Source: JAXLVB01 sp046329195 (lineage in GTDB: Bacteria; Bacteroidota; Bacteroidia; Cytophagales; Spirosomataceae). From it: a stretch of DNA of 64,000 nt. The stretch is taken from positions 992,001 to 1,056,000 of the forward strand of contig JAXLVB010000002.1 in the NCBI GenBank assembly GCA_046329195.1. The letters run 5' to 3'. Shown piece after piece: positions 25,135 to 35,800 of this stretch. The notes under the pieces are model-generated. The model worked only from the letters and a program-made list of their open reading frames with translations. It had not been told where the DNA came from and did not search any database. Within the stretch, counting starts at the first letter, position 1. Each line of letters opens with the position of its first letter. Position numbers and translations under genes: made by a program.

Positions 25135-27411
25135 ATGCCTAACTTTTTAATCTCAATTTCAATGTTTCGCTTCTTAGGTTTTGTTACATTACTTTTATTA
25201 AAACTACCCCTGTTGGCTGCCGAAATAGTGGTCAAAAACACGACCGAACTACACGCCGCCGTCAGAACCGCCCGGCCTGGCGATGCGATTGTGATGGCCA
25301 ATGGCTCATGGATCAACGCCGAAATCTTGTTTGAAGGTACGGGCACTGCCACCAAGCCGATTGTCCTGAAAGCCCAGCAAAAAGGCAAGGTCATCATCAC
25401 GGGGCGCTCCAATCTCCGTATCGCAGGGGCATACTTGTGGGTAGAAGGCTTGGTGTTTAGCAATGGGTACTCGCCCACTGCCGACCTAATTGCGTTCAGA
25501 AAAGATGCCAAAACCCTCGCCAACCACTGCCGCCTGACGGCCTGTGTGGTTGATAATTTCAACAGCCCCGAGCGAAACCACGTAGAGGCTTGGGTGGTGC
25601 TGTTTGGCAAAAACAACCGAGTAGATCACTGCCAGTTTGTGGACAAGCGAAACCAAGGCGTGACGCTCACCGTGCGGCTCGATACGCACGAAAGCGTAGA
25701 AAACAAGCACCAAATAGACCATAACTACTTTGGATTCAGGCAGAATTTGGGTGGCAACGGCGGCGAAACTATCCGAATCGGCGTAAGCCAAAACTCAATG
25801 ATGAACTCGCAGTCGGTGGTAGAGTACAATTACTTTGACCGCTGCAATGGCGAGCAAGAAATCATCTCCAACAAGTCCAATCAAAACACCTACCGCTTCA
25901 ATACTTTCTTTGAGTGTCAGGGTACGCTCACCATGCGCCACGGCAACGAAACCTGGGTAGAAGGCAACGTGCTCCTCGGCAATGGCGTAGTCCACACGGG
26001 TGGCATCAGGGTAATCAACGAAAAGCAGACCGTCATCAACAACTACTGCGAGGGCCTCACGGGCGAACGGTTCAGAGGGGCGCTGACCATCATGAACGGC
26101 GTACCCAACTCGCCCCTCAACCGCTACGTACCCGTGAAGGACTCGAAGGTGCTCAACAATACGTTTGTGGACTGCGCCCACGTAGAGCTGGGGGCCGGAA
26201 ACGACAAAGAGCGGAGCGAAGCCCCCCAATCAACGCTCGTCAAAGGCAACCTGTTTTATACTTCCCAGCAGGCGCAGCGATTTGGCGTGTACGCCGATTT
26301 GTCGGGTGTTACGTTTGAGCAAAATGTCGTGAACAAACCCACCGAACTACCGAGTAAAATCGGATTTAATGTGCAGAATGTCAGCTTGTTGCCCAAGAAA
26401 AACGGAATAAAAGAAGCCCAAGGGGGCATCGGAGCCACCATCAAACACACCGTAGCTACCCAAGACAACACGGGCGTAAAATGGTACCCGAAAGCCCCAA
26501 AGTCCCTCCCAACACCCAAGACGATACCAGTAGCAGCGGGCTTGAATACGCTCTTTGATGCGGTGGCGAAGTCGGCAGCCGGCGACGTGATTCGGCTATC
26601 GGCGGGCAGCTACTCCTTGACCAAAGTGATTTCGATAGCTCACCCCATCTGCATCAGAGGCGACAAAGGCACCACCCTTACGTTTGAGACTAACCAGCTC
26701 TTTATGCTCGAAAACGGAGGGAGCTTGCGCCTCCAAAATCTGACCATTGACGGCCAATATGCCGACGACAGCCCCTCCAACTGTCTGATTGCCACCAGCA
26801 AGTATTCGATGAACAAAAATTACAGCCTTTTCATCGAAAACTGCACCATCACCAACCTCAAAGTCAATCACTCCTTTAATGTCTTCAAAGCGTCGGCCGG
26901 TACGTTTGCTGATACCATCAGCCTCAGCAACTCCCACATTTCGGGGGTTTCGGGTGGGGTGATTGCGGTGGACAAAGAAACCGACGACGTTGGCCTGTAC
27001 AACGCCGAGGTGATAAGGATAACGAATTGCAGCTTCAAAGACATCGAAGGGGCAGTGGTAAGCTCGTACCGAGGTGGCACCGACGAAAGCTCCATTGCTG
27101 GCTCGCTGCTGATTGACCACTCGGAGTTTCTGAACGTGGGTTTTGGCAAACGAAATACCCAAAATGCCGCCATCAGCTTGGTAGGTATGCAAACTACCGA
27201 CATCAAAAATTCGATTTTCGACTCCTGCAACGCCCTCAAAATGACCCTCACCGTGGGCGACCCTACGGCAAAGGTACACCACAACGCTTTCAGGCAAAAA
27301 CCCAATTTCGTTATCAAAGGGGAAGGGTTCAAACACGCTGACAATCAGACAGAAGCAAGTAAAACAGAGGGAATGATGGGCGACGACAAAACCAACGTAG
27401 GGCCAAAATGA
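25135..27411 (+). CDS. PL6-family alginate lyase, two-domain
   Basis: 758 residues; an alternative start at 25162 (MFRFLGFVTLLLL) gives a tighter signal peptide. Chondroitinase-B/PL6 parallel beta-helix: 'VKNTTELHAAVRTARPGD' at the N-terminus, 'NGGETIRIG', 'EIISNKSNQNTYRFNTFFEC' with the catalytic Lys, and 'GTLTMRHGNETWVEGN' with the catalytic Arg (about 235-290). A second beta-helix domain fills about 470-750, as in two-domain PL6 enzymes such as AlyGC. It would cleave alginate (MG/G-rich or oligomers) by beta-elimination in the periplasm or at the outer membrane. First gene of an eight-gene operon; clearly G+C-rich. Confidence 0.95.
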   Translation: MPNFLISISMFRFLGFVTLLLLKLPLLAAEIVVKNTTELHAAVRTARPGDAIVMANGSWINAEILFEGTGTATKPIVLKAQQKGKVIITGRSNLRIAGAYLWVEGLVFSNGYSPTADLIAFRKDAKTLANHCRLTACVVDNFNSPERNHVEAWVVLFGKNNRVDHCQFVDKRNQGVTLTVRLDTHESVENKHQIDHNYFGFRQNLGGNGGETIRIGVSQNSMMNSQSVVEYNYFDRCNGEQEIISNKSNQNTYRFNTFFECQGTLTMRHGNETWVEGNVLLGNGVVHTGGIRVINEKQTVINNYCEGLTGERFRGALTIMNGVPNSPLNRYVPVKDSKVLNNTFVDCAHVELGAGNDKERSEAPQSTLVKGNLFYTSQQAQRFGVYADLSGVTFEQNVVNKPTELPSKIGFNVQNVSLLPKKNGIKEAQGGIGATIKHTVATQDNTGVKWYPKAPKSLPTPKTIPVAAGLNTLFDAVAKSAAGDVIRLSAGSYSLTKVISIAHPICIRGDKGTTLTFETNQLFMLENGGSLRLQNLTIDGQYADDSPSNCLIATSKYSMNKNYSLFIENCTITNLKVNHSFNVFKASAGTFADTISLSNSHISGVSGGVIAVDKETDDVGLYNAEVIRITNCSFKDIEGAVVSSYRGGTDESSIAGSLLIDHSEFLNVGFGKRNTQNAAISLVGMQTTDIKNSIFDSCNALKMTLTVGDPTAKVHHNAFRQKPNFVIKGEGFKHADNQTEASKTEGMMGDDKTNVGPK

Positions 27412-29624
27412 AAGCGAAAATACTAACCATATCTCTCACCCTGTGGAGCGTGGGCTTTGTGCTGGCGCAAACTCACCCCTGCCTTACGCTCACCCAGAAG
27501 GGCCTGAAAGAAATCAGGGCCAATCTTGGCAAGACTCCCCTGTACGACAAGTCGTTTCGGGCGGTTCAGAAAATGGTAGATCGAGAAATCGCCCAGCCGA
27601 TTGAGGTGCCGATTCCGAAAGAACTGGCGGGGGGGTACTCGCACGAAGTACACCGCAAAAACTACAACGTCATGGAAAATGCAGGGCTGCTTTTTCAGAT
27701 AACGGGCGACGAAAAATACGCCAATTATCTAAAAACGATTCTGCACCGATACGCCGACCTCTACCCAACACTGGGGCTACACCCCGCCAAAAATTCTTAC
27801 TCACGAGGGAAACTGTTTTGGCAATGCCTCAACGACGCCAACTGGCTCGTGGCAGTAGCCCAAGCCTACGACTGCGTGTACGATTGGCTCCCCAAAGCCG
27901 ACCGTGAGCGCATCGAGCGTGATTTGTTTGTGCCGTTTGTCAATTTTCTTTCGCTCGAAAACCCGCAATTTTTCAACCGTATCCACAACCACGCCACTTG
28001 GGGCTGTGCGGGCGTGGGCATGATCGGCCTCGTGATGCACAACGAAGACTTCGTGAAGCGGGCCTTGTACGGTACGGCACAAAAAAAGCCCCTCAGTACC
28101 CAATACGACAACGACGGCGGACTCATCAACCAAGAAAAAAGTGGCTTTTTGGCGCAAATAGAGGGGCTTTTCTCCCCCGACGGGCTGTACTCAGAGGGGG
28201 CGTATTATCATCGCTACGGAGCGTATCCGTTTTTGGTGTTTGCGGTGAGCCTCCACAATACCCGTCCCGACTTGAAGATTTTTGAGTACCAAGACGGCCT
28301 CCTGCTCAAATCGGTCTATGCGCTGCTCGACCAAACGACCTCCAAAGGCGAGTTTTTTCCCTTGAACGACGCCCAAAAAGGAATGTCAATCTACAACTCG
28401 TCGCTGATTTCGTCGGTGGACATCGCCTATTACTACGGCAACAAAGACCCGAAGTTGTTGGCAATCGCTCATTTGCAAGACGAAGTAGAACTAAACGAAG
28501 CGGGTATGGCAGTAGCCAAAAACATCGAGAAACGCCAAAAAACAGAGCCGAAGTCGAGTATCTACCGAGATGGCACCGACGGCAAGGGAGGCGTTTTGGG
28601 CATTTTACGCACCAAAAATGACCTCAATCTGGTATTCAAGGCTGGTACGCACGGCATGGGACACGGGCACTTCGACCAACTGTCGTACTGTTTATACAAA
28701 AACGGCGAGGAAGTGGTGCAAGATTATGGTTTTGCTCGATTTGCCAACATCGAACAAAAAGCGGGTGGGGTGTATTTGCCCGAAAACACCACTTTTGCCA
28801 AGCAAACCGTAGCGCACAATACACTGGTGGTCAATCAGACCTCGCAGTACAAAGCCATCACCGACGAGGCCGATAAGCACTCGCCCCAACTCAATTTTTA
28901 TGATTTCTCAAATCCTGATATTCAGGTAATTAGTGCCAAAGATTCCAACGGCTACGCCGGCGTTGGGCTTACCCGAACGCTCGTGCTGGTAGATTCAAAA
29001 TCGTTCAGAAATCCACTGGTGGTAGATGTACTGAGCGTCAGTACGGCCACCCAAAATACCTACGACTTGCCACTGTATTACTTGGGGCAGGTGATGGCAA
29101 CCAACTTTAAGGCTGCTGTGCCAAACGAACTCCAAAAGCTGGGAAACAACAACGGCTACCAACACCTCTGGAAAGAAGCCGAAGCCCCCGCCAACGACGG
29201 CAACAGCCGTTTCTCGTGGTTAAATCAGGGCGTGTTTTGTACGTACCTGATGGCCACTACTCACCAAGACAGCCTTTTTTGGGGAAGAATCGGCGCTACC
29301 GACCCCAACTTCAACCTCCGAAGAGACCCCACGCTCATTCTCCGCCGCCAAGCCAGCAGCACCACTTTTGCCTCCATTTTGGAGCTGCACGGAAGCTACT
29401 CGCCCGTTACCGAAAAGGCCATCAACCCCTACGGCGACATCGAAAAACTGGAAGTACTCCCCGCTCAACAAGGTTATACATTGCTGAAAATCAGTACCAA
29501 AGATAAAAAACGCTGGATTGTGGCCTTGGCCAAAGAGCGATTTGGCAAAGACCAACAACACTCCCTGAGCGTAGAGGGCCAAACCCTCCAATGGCAGGGG
29601 CCGTACGCAATACGCACATTCTAA
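27408..29624 (+). CDS. PL17-family oligoalginate lyase (heparinase II/III-like)
   Basis: 738 residues, the usual PL17 length. Signal peptide (KILTISLTLWSVGFVLAQ), an alpha/alpha toroid (about 60-370) and a C-terminal beta-sheet heparinase II/III domain. Family signs are 'WLVAVAQAYDCVYDWLP', 'FFNRIHNHATWGCAGVGMIG', the catalytic-Tyr segment 'DGLYSEGAYYHRYGAYPF' and the metal/His segment 'GTHGMGHGHFDQLSYCLY'. It would degrade alginate oligomers exolytically to unsaturated monouronate, which then becomes DEH. Its ATG overlaps the PL6 stop (ATGA), so translation is coupled. G+C-rich like the other enzyme genes. Confidence 0.95.
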   Translation: MKAKILTISLTLWSVGFVLAQTHPCLTLTQKGLKEIRANLGKTPLYDKSFRAVQKMVDREIAQPIEVPIPKELAGGYSHEVHRKNYNVMENAGLLFQITGDEKYANYLKTILHRYADLYPTLGLHPAKNSYSRGKLFWQCLNDANWLVAVAQAYDCVYDWLPKADRERIERDLFVPFVNFLSLENPQFFNRIHNHATWGCAGVGMIGLVMHNEDFVKRALYGTAQKKPLSTQYDNDGGLINQEKSGFLAQIEGLFSPDGLYSEGAYYHRYGAYPFLVFAVSLHNTRPDLKIFEYQDGLLLKSVYALLDQTTSKGEFFPLNDAQKGMSIYNSSLISSVDIAYYYGNKDPKLLAIAHLQDEVELNEAGMAVAKNIEKRQKTEPKSSIYRDGTDGKGGVLGILRTKNDLNLVFKAGTHGMGHGHFDQLSYCLYKNGEEVVQDYGFARFANIEQKAGGVYLPENTTFAKQTVAHNTLVVNQTSQYKAITDEADKHSPQLNFYDFSNPDIQVISAKDSNGYAGVGLTRTLVLVDSKSFRNPLVVDVLSVSTATQNTYDLPLYYLGQVMATNFKAAVPNELQKLGNNNGYQHLWKEAEAPANDGNSRFSWLNQGVFCTYLMATTHQDSLFWGRIGATDPNFNLRRDPTLILRRQASSTTFASILELHGSYSPVTEKAINPYGDIEKLEVLPAQQGYTLLKISTKDKKRWIVALAKERFGKDQQHSLSVEGQTLQWQGPYAIRTF

Positions 29625-29649
29625 ATCATACATCAATCAAAGTTTAACC

Positions 29650-30402
29650 ATGAATCTAACGGGTAAAGTGGCCATCGTAACGGGTGGCGGTAGGGACATC
29701 GGCAAAATGACCTCCCTCAAATTGGCCTCGCTGGGGGCCAAAGTAGCCATCAATTATTTTGGGGCAAAAGACGAAGCCGAAGCCACCAAAGCCTACATCG
29801 AAGCGGCGGGCGGCGAAGCCATTTTGGTACAAGGCGACATGACCCAGCAGGACGATGTAGCCCGACTCGTGCAACAAACCACCGAGGCGTTTGGGCCAGC
29901 TATCCATATTTTGGTCAATGTAGCGGGGGGATTGGTAGCCCGCAAGACACTAGCCGAAATGGACGAAGACTTTGTCAATCAGGTGTTTAGGCTCAATTTC
30001 AACACAGCCTTCTTGGTGACCAAAGCCGTGGTGCCACACATGCCCGCAGGCTCGTCAATCATCAATTTTGCCTCGCAAGCCGGGCGTGACGGCGGCGGCC
30101 CCGGCGCAGCGGCCTACGCCTCGTCGAAGGGAGCCATCATGACCTTCACTCGCTCGCTGGCCAAAGAACTCGGCACCCGCAACATCCGAGTCAATGCACT
30201 CTGTCCGGGGATGATTGCCACTACGTTTCACGATACTTTCACCAAAAGCGAAGTACGAACCAACGTGGCCAATGCTACCCCGCTGAGGAGAGAAGGCCAA
30301 GCCGCCGAAGTAGCCGACTTAGTGGCCTATTTGGCCTCCGACGAATCGTCGTTTATGACGGGCAACAACCTTGACATCAACGGCGGGTTGGCTTTTTCTT
30401 AA
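29650..30402 (+). CDS. SDR-family oxidoreductase, probable DEH reductase
   Basis: 250 residues, complete classical SDR: cofactor loop 'VTGGGRDIGKMTSLKLA' (residues 10-26), 'NVAGG' motif, catalytic Ser in 'SSIINFASQAGRDGGG', Tyr and Lys in 'YASSKGAIM', and 'NALCPGMIATTFHD'. In alginate loci this position is held by the reductase that turns 4-deoxy-L-erythro-5-hexoseulose uronate (DEH) into 2-keto-3-deoxygluconate with NAD(P)H. The setting between PL17 and KdgF strongly supports this; cofactor preference cannot be read. The gap to the PL17 stop is 25 bp. Confidence 0.88.
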   Translation: MNLTGKVAIVTGGGRDIGKMTSLKLASLGAKVAINYFGAKDEAEATKAYIEAAGGEAILVQGDMTQQDDVARLVQQTTEAFGPAIHILVNVAGGLVARKTLAEMDEDFVNQVFRLNFNTAFLVTKAVVPHMPAGSSIINFASQAGRDGGGPGAAAYASSKGAIMTFTRSLAKELGTRNIRVNALCPGMIATTFHDTFTKSEVRTNVANATPLRREGQAAEVADLVAYLASDESSFMTGNNLDINGGLAFS

Positions 30403-30421
30403 CCATCAAAAAATAGTCAAA

Positions 30422-30760
30422 ATGAACCCAGTAACCATCACTTTTATCGAAGATAGCTCGCTCGAATGGGAGCCTGTAAATGAGTTAGTTAGGCGAAAAA
30501 TAATGGCCTACGATTCGAGCCTCATGTTGGTAAAAGCCGACTTCCAAAAAGGAGGCGTAGGGCCAATCCACCACCATTATCACAGCCAGATTACGCACAT
30601 CGAAAGCGGGGTGTTTGAGGTGACGATTGGCGACGAAACCAAAACCCTCAAAGCGGGCGACTCGTACTACATTCCGCCGAACGTGCCTCACGGTGCCACG
30701 GCCTTAGAAGCAGGCTTGTTGATTGATGTGTTTAGCCCCATGCGAGAAGATTTTGTCTAA
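30422..30760 (+). CDS. kdgF: KdgF-like cupin
   Basis: 112 residues from ATG 30422, 19 bp after the SDR stop; the frame opens earlier inside the SDR gene, but the family starts here. Single cupin domain: the first metal motif is 'GPIHHHYHSQITHIESGVFE' (His cluster and Glu/Gln) and the second 'YYIPPNVPHGA' (His). KdgF converts 4,5-unsaturated monouronates from alginate or pectin into the linear ketonic form DEH, relieving slow spontaneous opening. Its place between the DEH reductase and lyases supports this role. G+C-rich. Confidence 0.9.
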   Translation: MNPVTITFIEDSSLEWEPVNELVRRKIMAYDSSLMLVKADFQKGGVGPIHHHYHSQITHIESGVFEVTIGDETKTLKAGDSYYIPPNVPHGATALEAGLLIDVFSPMREDFV

Positions 30761-30770
30761 AAAACACCCG

Positions 30771-31574
30771 ATGAAAGGTACATCAATCCAACGGCCCAAC
30801 CCTGCGGTACTGGGGCTTTGGCTGGGCAGCATTTTGTTGTTTTCGTGCTTTCAAACGCCGCCCCCCACGCCCTCTGACAAGCTACCCTCGGCGGTGCTGA
30901 ACCTGACCAACTGGAAAATCACGATACCGTTTGATGCCAACGGCAAAGACGGCGAACAGAGCGAAGTAGCCGCCGAAGTAAAACACCCGCAGTTTGGTAG
31001 CTATGCCTTGGCGGGCTATTTCTACGTCAATGCTACTGGCAACGGCGTGGTGTTTAAGGCTCACGCTGGCGGTACTCATACCAAAGGCTCGGGGTTTCCG
31101 AGGTGTGAGTTGAGAGAAATGGCAGAAAACGGCACCAAAACCGCCAAGTGGCAGTCGAGCGTAGGCAAGCATACGATGGAGATTGACCAGGCCATTACGC
31201 ACGTGCCTCAGCACAAGCCACACGTGGTGGCGGGGCAAATCCACAGCACCGGCGACTACGACGACGTAATCACGTGCCGCTTAGAAGACAAGAGGCTGTT
31301 GCTGGCCCACAACGGCAAAAAAGGAACGGTACTCACCGACAAGTACGTGCTGGGTACTCGCTTCAAAATCAAGTGGGTAGTCGAGAACGACCAAATCAAA
31401 AGCTACTACAACGGAGTGCTGGTAGAGACCTACCCCTTGGCGTTTCCCGATTCGTATTTCAAAGCGGGATGCTACACGCAGTCGGCCTCGTGGGGCAAAA
31501 ACAACCACCACCAAGCCGATGCCGCCGAGTACGGCGAGGTAGTGATATACGGATTGAGTGTTTGGCACGAATAA
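30771..31574 (+). CDS. PL7-family alginate lyase, lipoprotein
   Basis: 267 residues from ATG 30771, 10 bp after kdgF. A lipoprotein signal with lipobox-like LFSC (about residues 20-24 of the leader) predicts outer-membrane anchoring, perhaps facing outward. The jelly-roll lyase shows the three PL7 motifs: 'PRCELREM' (R-x-E-L-R type), 'AGQIH' (Q-I-H) and 'YFKAGCYTQ' (Y-F-K-A-G-x-Y-x-Q), which hold the catalytic Arg, Gln/His and Tyr. The I in QIH is usual for enzymes acting on poly-G or MG blocks. It would make the first endo-cuts in alginate polymer. Confidence 0.95.
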   Translation: MKGTSIQRPNPAVLGLWLGSILLFSCFQTPPPTPSDKLPSAVLNLTNWKITIPFDANGKDGEQSEVAAEVKHPQFGSYALAGYFYVNATGNGVVFKAHAGGTHTKGSGFPRCELREMAENGTKTAKWQSSVGKHTMEIDQAITHVPQHKPHVVAGQIHSTGDYDDVITCRLEDKRLLLAHNGKKGTVLTDKYVLGTRFKIKWVVENDQIKSYYNGVLVETYPLAFPDSYFKAGCYTQSASWGKNNHHQADAAEYGEVVIYGLSVWHE

Positions 31575-31593
31575 TTTTTTAACCATAGAGTTT

Positions 31594-32847
31594 ATGAAAA
31601 TCAAAGGACTTCGTTGGTGGATCATCACCCTGATTGCCATTGCTACGGTGATCAATTACATAGACCGCAATGCGCTGGCGGTGATGTGGCCGGGTATAGC
31701 CAAAGACCTACAATTAGACAAGGAGCAGTACGCCTTTGTGGTGTCGTGTTTTCTGGTGTTGTACGGCATCAGTCAGAGTCTTTCGGGGCGGATTTTCGAC
31801 AAAATCGGTACCCGTATTGGCATGGTACTGTCTATTGGGCTGTGGTCGGTGGCGGCGGCACTGCACTCGTTTTCGCAGGGTATCCTGAGTTTCTCCATTT
31901 TCAGGGGGCTTTTGGGCTTGGGCGAAGCAGGCAACTGGCCCGGTGCTACCAAATCAAACGCCGAGTGGTTTCCGGTCAAAGAACGAGCTTTTGCGCAGGG
32001 GATTTTCAATTCGGGGGCGGCAATGGGTGCCGTAGTGTCGGCGCCGTTGGTGGCTTATTTCTACAACGAAATCGGTTGGCGTACCACCTTTTTGGTGCTG
32101 GGGGCCATCGGTCTCGTTTGGATTGTCCCCTGGCTGCTCATCAACAAAGCCTTGCCCGCCCAACACCCCTGGCTCAGCGAAGAAGAACGCCGATTCATTC
32201 TGGACGGCCAAGAAGCCCAGGCCGTCCAAACCAACGAGCCGTCGCTGAGTTGGAGGCAGTTGTTGAGTTTCCGAAAAACTTGGGCCATCATCTTGTCTCG
32301 GTTTTTGTTAGACCCCATCTGGTGGCTTTTTGTGAGTTGGCTACCACTGTATTTGTCCGAACGATTCCACTTCGACATCAAGCAAATCGGGGCCTTTGCG
32401 TGGTTTCCGTACGTGGGTGCTACCATTGGCAGTCTGGGCGGAGGCTGGCTCACGGGCTACTGGATTCGGAGCGGCGTACCCGTCAACCTCGCCCGCCTGC
32501 GGGCCATCACACTCGGCGGGGCCATCATGCTACCGGCCTTGATACTGAGTAGCATGGCCCAAACCCCCAGCATCGCCATGGGCACGATATTTTTTGCGTT
32601 GATGGGCTTTCAGGTAGCCATCAACAACCTCCAAACCCTCCCGAGCGACTATTTCTCAGGTCCTTCGGTGGGCACTTTGGCTGGCATGGGTGGTACGGCG
32701 GCCATTTTTGGCGTGCTTATCACCACCTGGATGGTACCCTCGCTTACCCAAACCTCCTACACGCCATTTTTTGTGTTAGCCTCCATTTTGGTACCGCTGG
32801 GCGTAGGGGCAGTATGGCTGCTGGGGCGAGTCAAGTCCTCCATTTGA
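31594..32847 (+). CDS. MFS transporter, hexuronate (HexuT)-like
   Basis: 417 residues from ATG 31594 (MKIKGLRWWIITLIAIATVI), twelve membrane helices in two halves. Family marks are 'NYIDRNALAVMWPGIAKDL' after helix 1, 'GRIFDKIGTRIGM' (MFS motif A) and 'GLGEAGNWPGATKSNAEWFP', typical of the anion:cation symporter/ExuT group. In alginate loci this carrier moves DEH or unsaturated uronate across the inner membrane. The start is 19 bp after the PL7 stop. A long frame within it (312 codons, +1) is an artefact of G+C-rich codon use. Confidence 0.92.
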   Translation: MKIKGLRWWIITLIAIATVINYIDRNALAVMWPGIAKDLQLDKEQYAFVVSCFLVLYGISQSLSGRIFDKIGTRIGMVLSIGLWSVAAALHSFSQGILSFSIFRGLLGLGEAGNWPGATKSNAEWFPVKERAFAQGIFNSGAAMGAVVSAPLVAYFYNEIGWRTTFLVLGAIGLVWIVPWLLINKALPAQHPWLSEEERRFILDGQEAQAVQTNEPSLSWRQLLSFRKTWAIILSRFLLDPIWWLFVSWLPLYLSERFHFDIKQIGAFAWFPYVGATIGSLGGGWLTGYWIRSGVPVNLARLRAITLGGAIMLPALILSSMAQTPSIAMGTIFFALMGFQVAINNLQTLPSDYFSGPSVGTLAGMGGTAAIFGVLITTWMVPSLTQTSYTPFFVLASILVPLGVGAVWLLGRVKSSI

Positions 32848-32888
32848 GTATTTCCACAACACATTGACCCTATAAACGAGTTAAACCG

Positions 32889-35800
32889 ATGAAAAAACAA
32901 CTACAAACATCCTTAAAATTTGGATGGCTGGTGATGCTCTTGCTGATGCACTTGCCCAGCCATTCCCAACTGTTGGCCGCTGCTACAAGCCCCCCCAACC
33001 GGCCGTCTCAGCCGCTGGACGACATCATCATAAAAGGTAAAGTGACAGATGCCCAGACAGGTGAAACTCTACCGGGAGTTAGTATTATGGTTAAAGGATC
33101 TACCAATGGAACAACAACTAATAATCTTGGTGAATTTACCATAAAGGTACCTAACTCGAAGTCCATTTTGGTCTTTAGTTTTGTAGGGTATCAATCTTAC
33201 TCCACAACCGTGGGAGCACAAACTACCATTTCCATTTCTCTTTCTGCCGATACCAAAACTCTTGATGAAGTAGTGGTAGTGGGTTATGGTTCTCAAAAAA
33301 AGGGAAATATTACAGGAGCCGTAGCCAAATACAAAAACGAAAATTTAGACGAAGCACCAGTTTCGAGAGTTGATCAAGCATTACAGGGCAAAATAGCAGG
33401 TGTACAAATTCAAAACACAGCGTCAGAAGCCGGTGCAGACCCCAAAATAAGAGTGAGAGGTGTGAGCTCTGTCAATGCTGGCGCTAACCCGTTGGTGGTG
33501 GTAGATGGCCACCCTGTGGCCGATGGCCTGTCTTTTGTAAACCCTGCTGATGTAGAGTCAATTGAGGTATTGAAAGATGCAGCATCTGCTGCTATTTATG
33601 GCTCAAGAGGGGCAAGCGGCGTCATCCTTATCACGACCAAATCTGGAAAACCAGAAAAAACAAAATACAATATTAAGTATCAGACCGGTATTAAAACACC
33701 ATACAAGGTGTATGATATTTTGAGTACTAGCGACTACGTTAAAAGGTTATTTGATGAGGCTGCCATCCGTGCAACTGATCCAGCCATTACTGCGGCCAAT
33801 AATACCATCCTTGCAGCAGATAGAGCCGCCTATGTTCTTGAAAACGAAATCATAGGTGAGGCCACCAATTGGCAAGACCAAGCTCTCCGAACTGCCAAAG
33901 TACAGAATATCCAAATGAACGTATCAGGGGGTTCAACTAATGTAAAATATTACTTATCAGGAGGGTATCAAAATGACCAGGGGATGATGTATCATAGTGA
34001 ATATGAGAAATTTAACCTTCAGGCCAAACTCAATACTACCCTTAGCAAACGAGTAAAACTTAACCTAAATCTTAGTCCATCCTTTATTAAACGAGAACGG
34101 CCAGGTATCGAGTTTAACGATTTTGCTCGATGGCGCACTTTTCACCCGGTGTATTTAAACGAGGCAACTGCCTCATGGGTCCGCCAAAACCCACTATATC
34201 CAGACGTTCAAGCAGGTGACTATGCCCAAGCTAGATACTTTGCCAATAGAACCTATTCAGGATTGATGCCAGATGGCTCTACTTGGAGCAGTGGAACTAC
34301 TGTAGTGGATCCCTTTACCACCAGCAACCAACAGCCTAAATCAGTATTGGAGACTCGAAATTTTACTAACCGAGATTATCGGGTGCTATCCTCTGGAGAT
34401 TTGACAATAAATCTACTCCCAGGTCTTGATTTTAAGACTTTAGCCAGTGCCTATGTCAATTCAACCATCGGTCTTGATTTTACCAAACGAAATTCTGCCC
34501 GAGCGGGTGATGTAAACAAAGGGGTTTATAATAATAACCTTTTTGTGGATTTATTGAGTGAAAACACCCTGAATTTTAACAAAGAATTCAAAGGGCACTC
34601 CATAGGAATTTTGGCAGGGTTTACAGCACAGTCCACTAGTACTTCTGTTTCTAAAATCACTGGTTTAGATTATCCAAGCGATGAGATTACCACGCTTAAT
34701 ACAGCTTTGACTATTGATAAAGAAAATAGTTTCAACACTCGCAACAAAATTGGATTATTGTCTTATCTGGGCCGGCTTACTTATGCTTACAAAAATAAAT
34801 ATTTACTGACCACCAGTTTTAGAGCCGATGGTAGTTCATATTTTGCAAAAGGTAACAAATGGGGTTATTTCCCATCTGTTTCTGTAGGTTGGGTGTTGTC
34901 AGAAGAAACTTTTTTGAAAAATGTCAATTGGCTAACCTCCCTAAAACTGAGAGGAAGTTATGGAGCTACTGGCAACAACCGGATTTTAGATTTTGCCTTT
35001 GTTGATTTGTTGTTTAGTGCCAATTATCCACTCGATGCAGGGGCAGGAACGGTCACATCGGGCCAAGTACCTTCCAAAACAATTCTTTCAAATCCTAACA
35101 TTACCTGGGAGCGAACCTTCCAATTTAATGGAGGTTTGGACATAGCATTATTCAAAAATGCACTAACTATCGGTATAGATGTGTACCAATCGAAAACTGA
35201 CCGACTTTTGCTGTCACAAGCAGCAATGTCCTTTACTGGTGTACCCCAAACTTGGAATAACATTGGTAGCCTTCAAAATCGTGGAGTCGAAGTAGAACTT
35301 TCATCAATAATGCTCAAAACTAAGTCTTTAGAATGGCGCACCTCTGCTAATTTATCACGCAATGTAAATAAAGTAATTGAGTTAGGGGCTGAAAGTCAAT
35401 TATTAAACCAAGGCGAAAGAACCGAGTTATACGTTAATCGAGTTGGCGGCCCGTTGGTACAATTTTTAGGCTATAAAACCGATGGGGTATGGCTTTCACA
35501 AACGCAGATAACCGAATCAAAACTTACAAGTGCACTGTCTAATGTATTCGTACCGGGAGGTTTAAAGCTGGTTGACCTCAATAATGATGGAAAAATTGAC
35601 ATCAACGACCGTACCGTCATTGGTAATCCTTATCCGGATTTCATTTGGGGACTGACCAATAGTTTCCGATTCAAAAACTTCGATTTTAGTTTCATGCTTC
35701 AAGGTTCACAAGGTGGGCAGCTCATCAATGGTGATCCTAATTACAACGAGGTCAAACGCACAGTAGCCAACTTTAATACGACTAGCAAATGGTTAAGTCC

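Noticed and set aside
26596..27336. Long antisense frame (246 codons) opposite the PL6 gene
   Set aside because: The G+C-rich segment gives long open frames by chance; it has no recognisable domain, and the sense gene is certain.
31614..32552. 312-codon frame in the +1 phase of the MFS gene
   Set aside because: Same cause; the composition is Arg/Gly/His-rich shadow coding and the MFS frame has clear family motifs.
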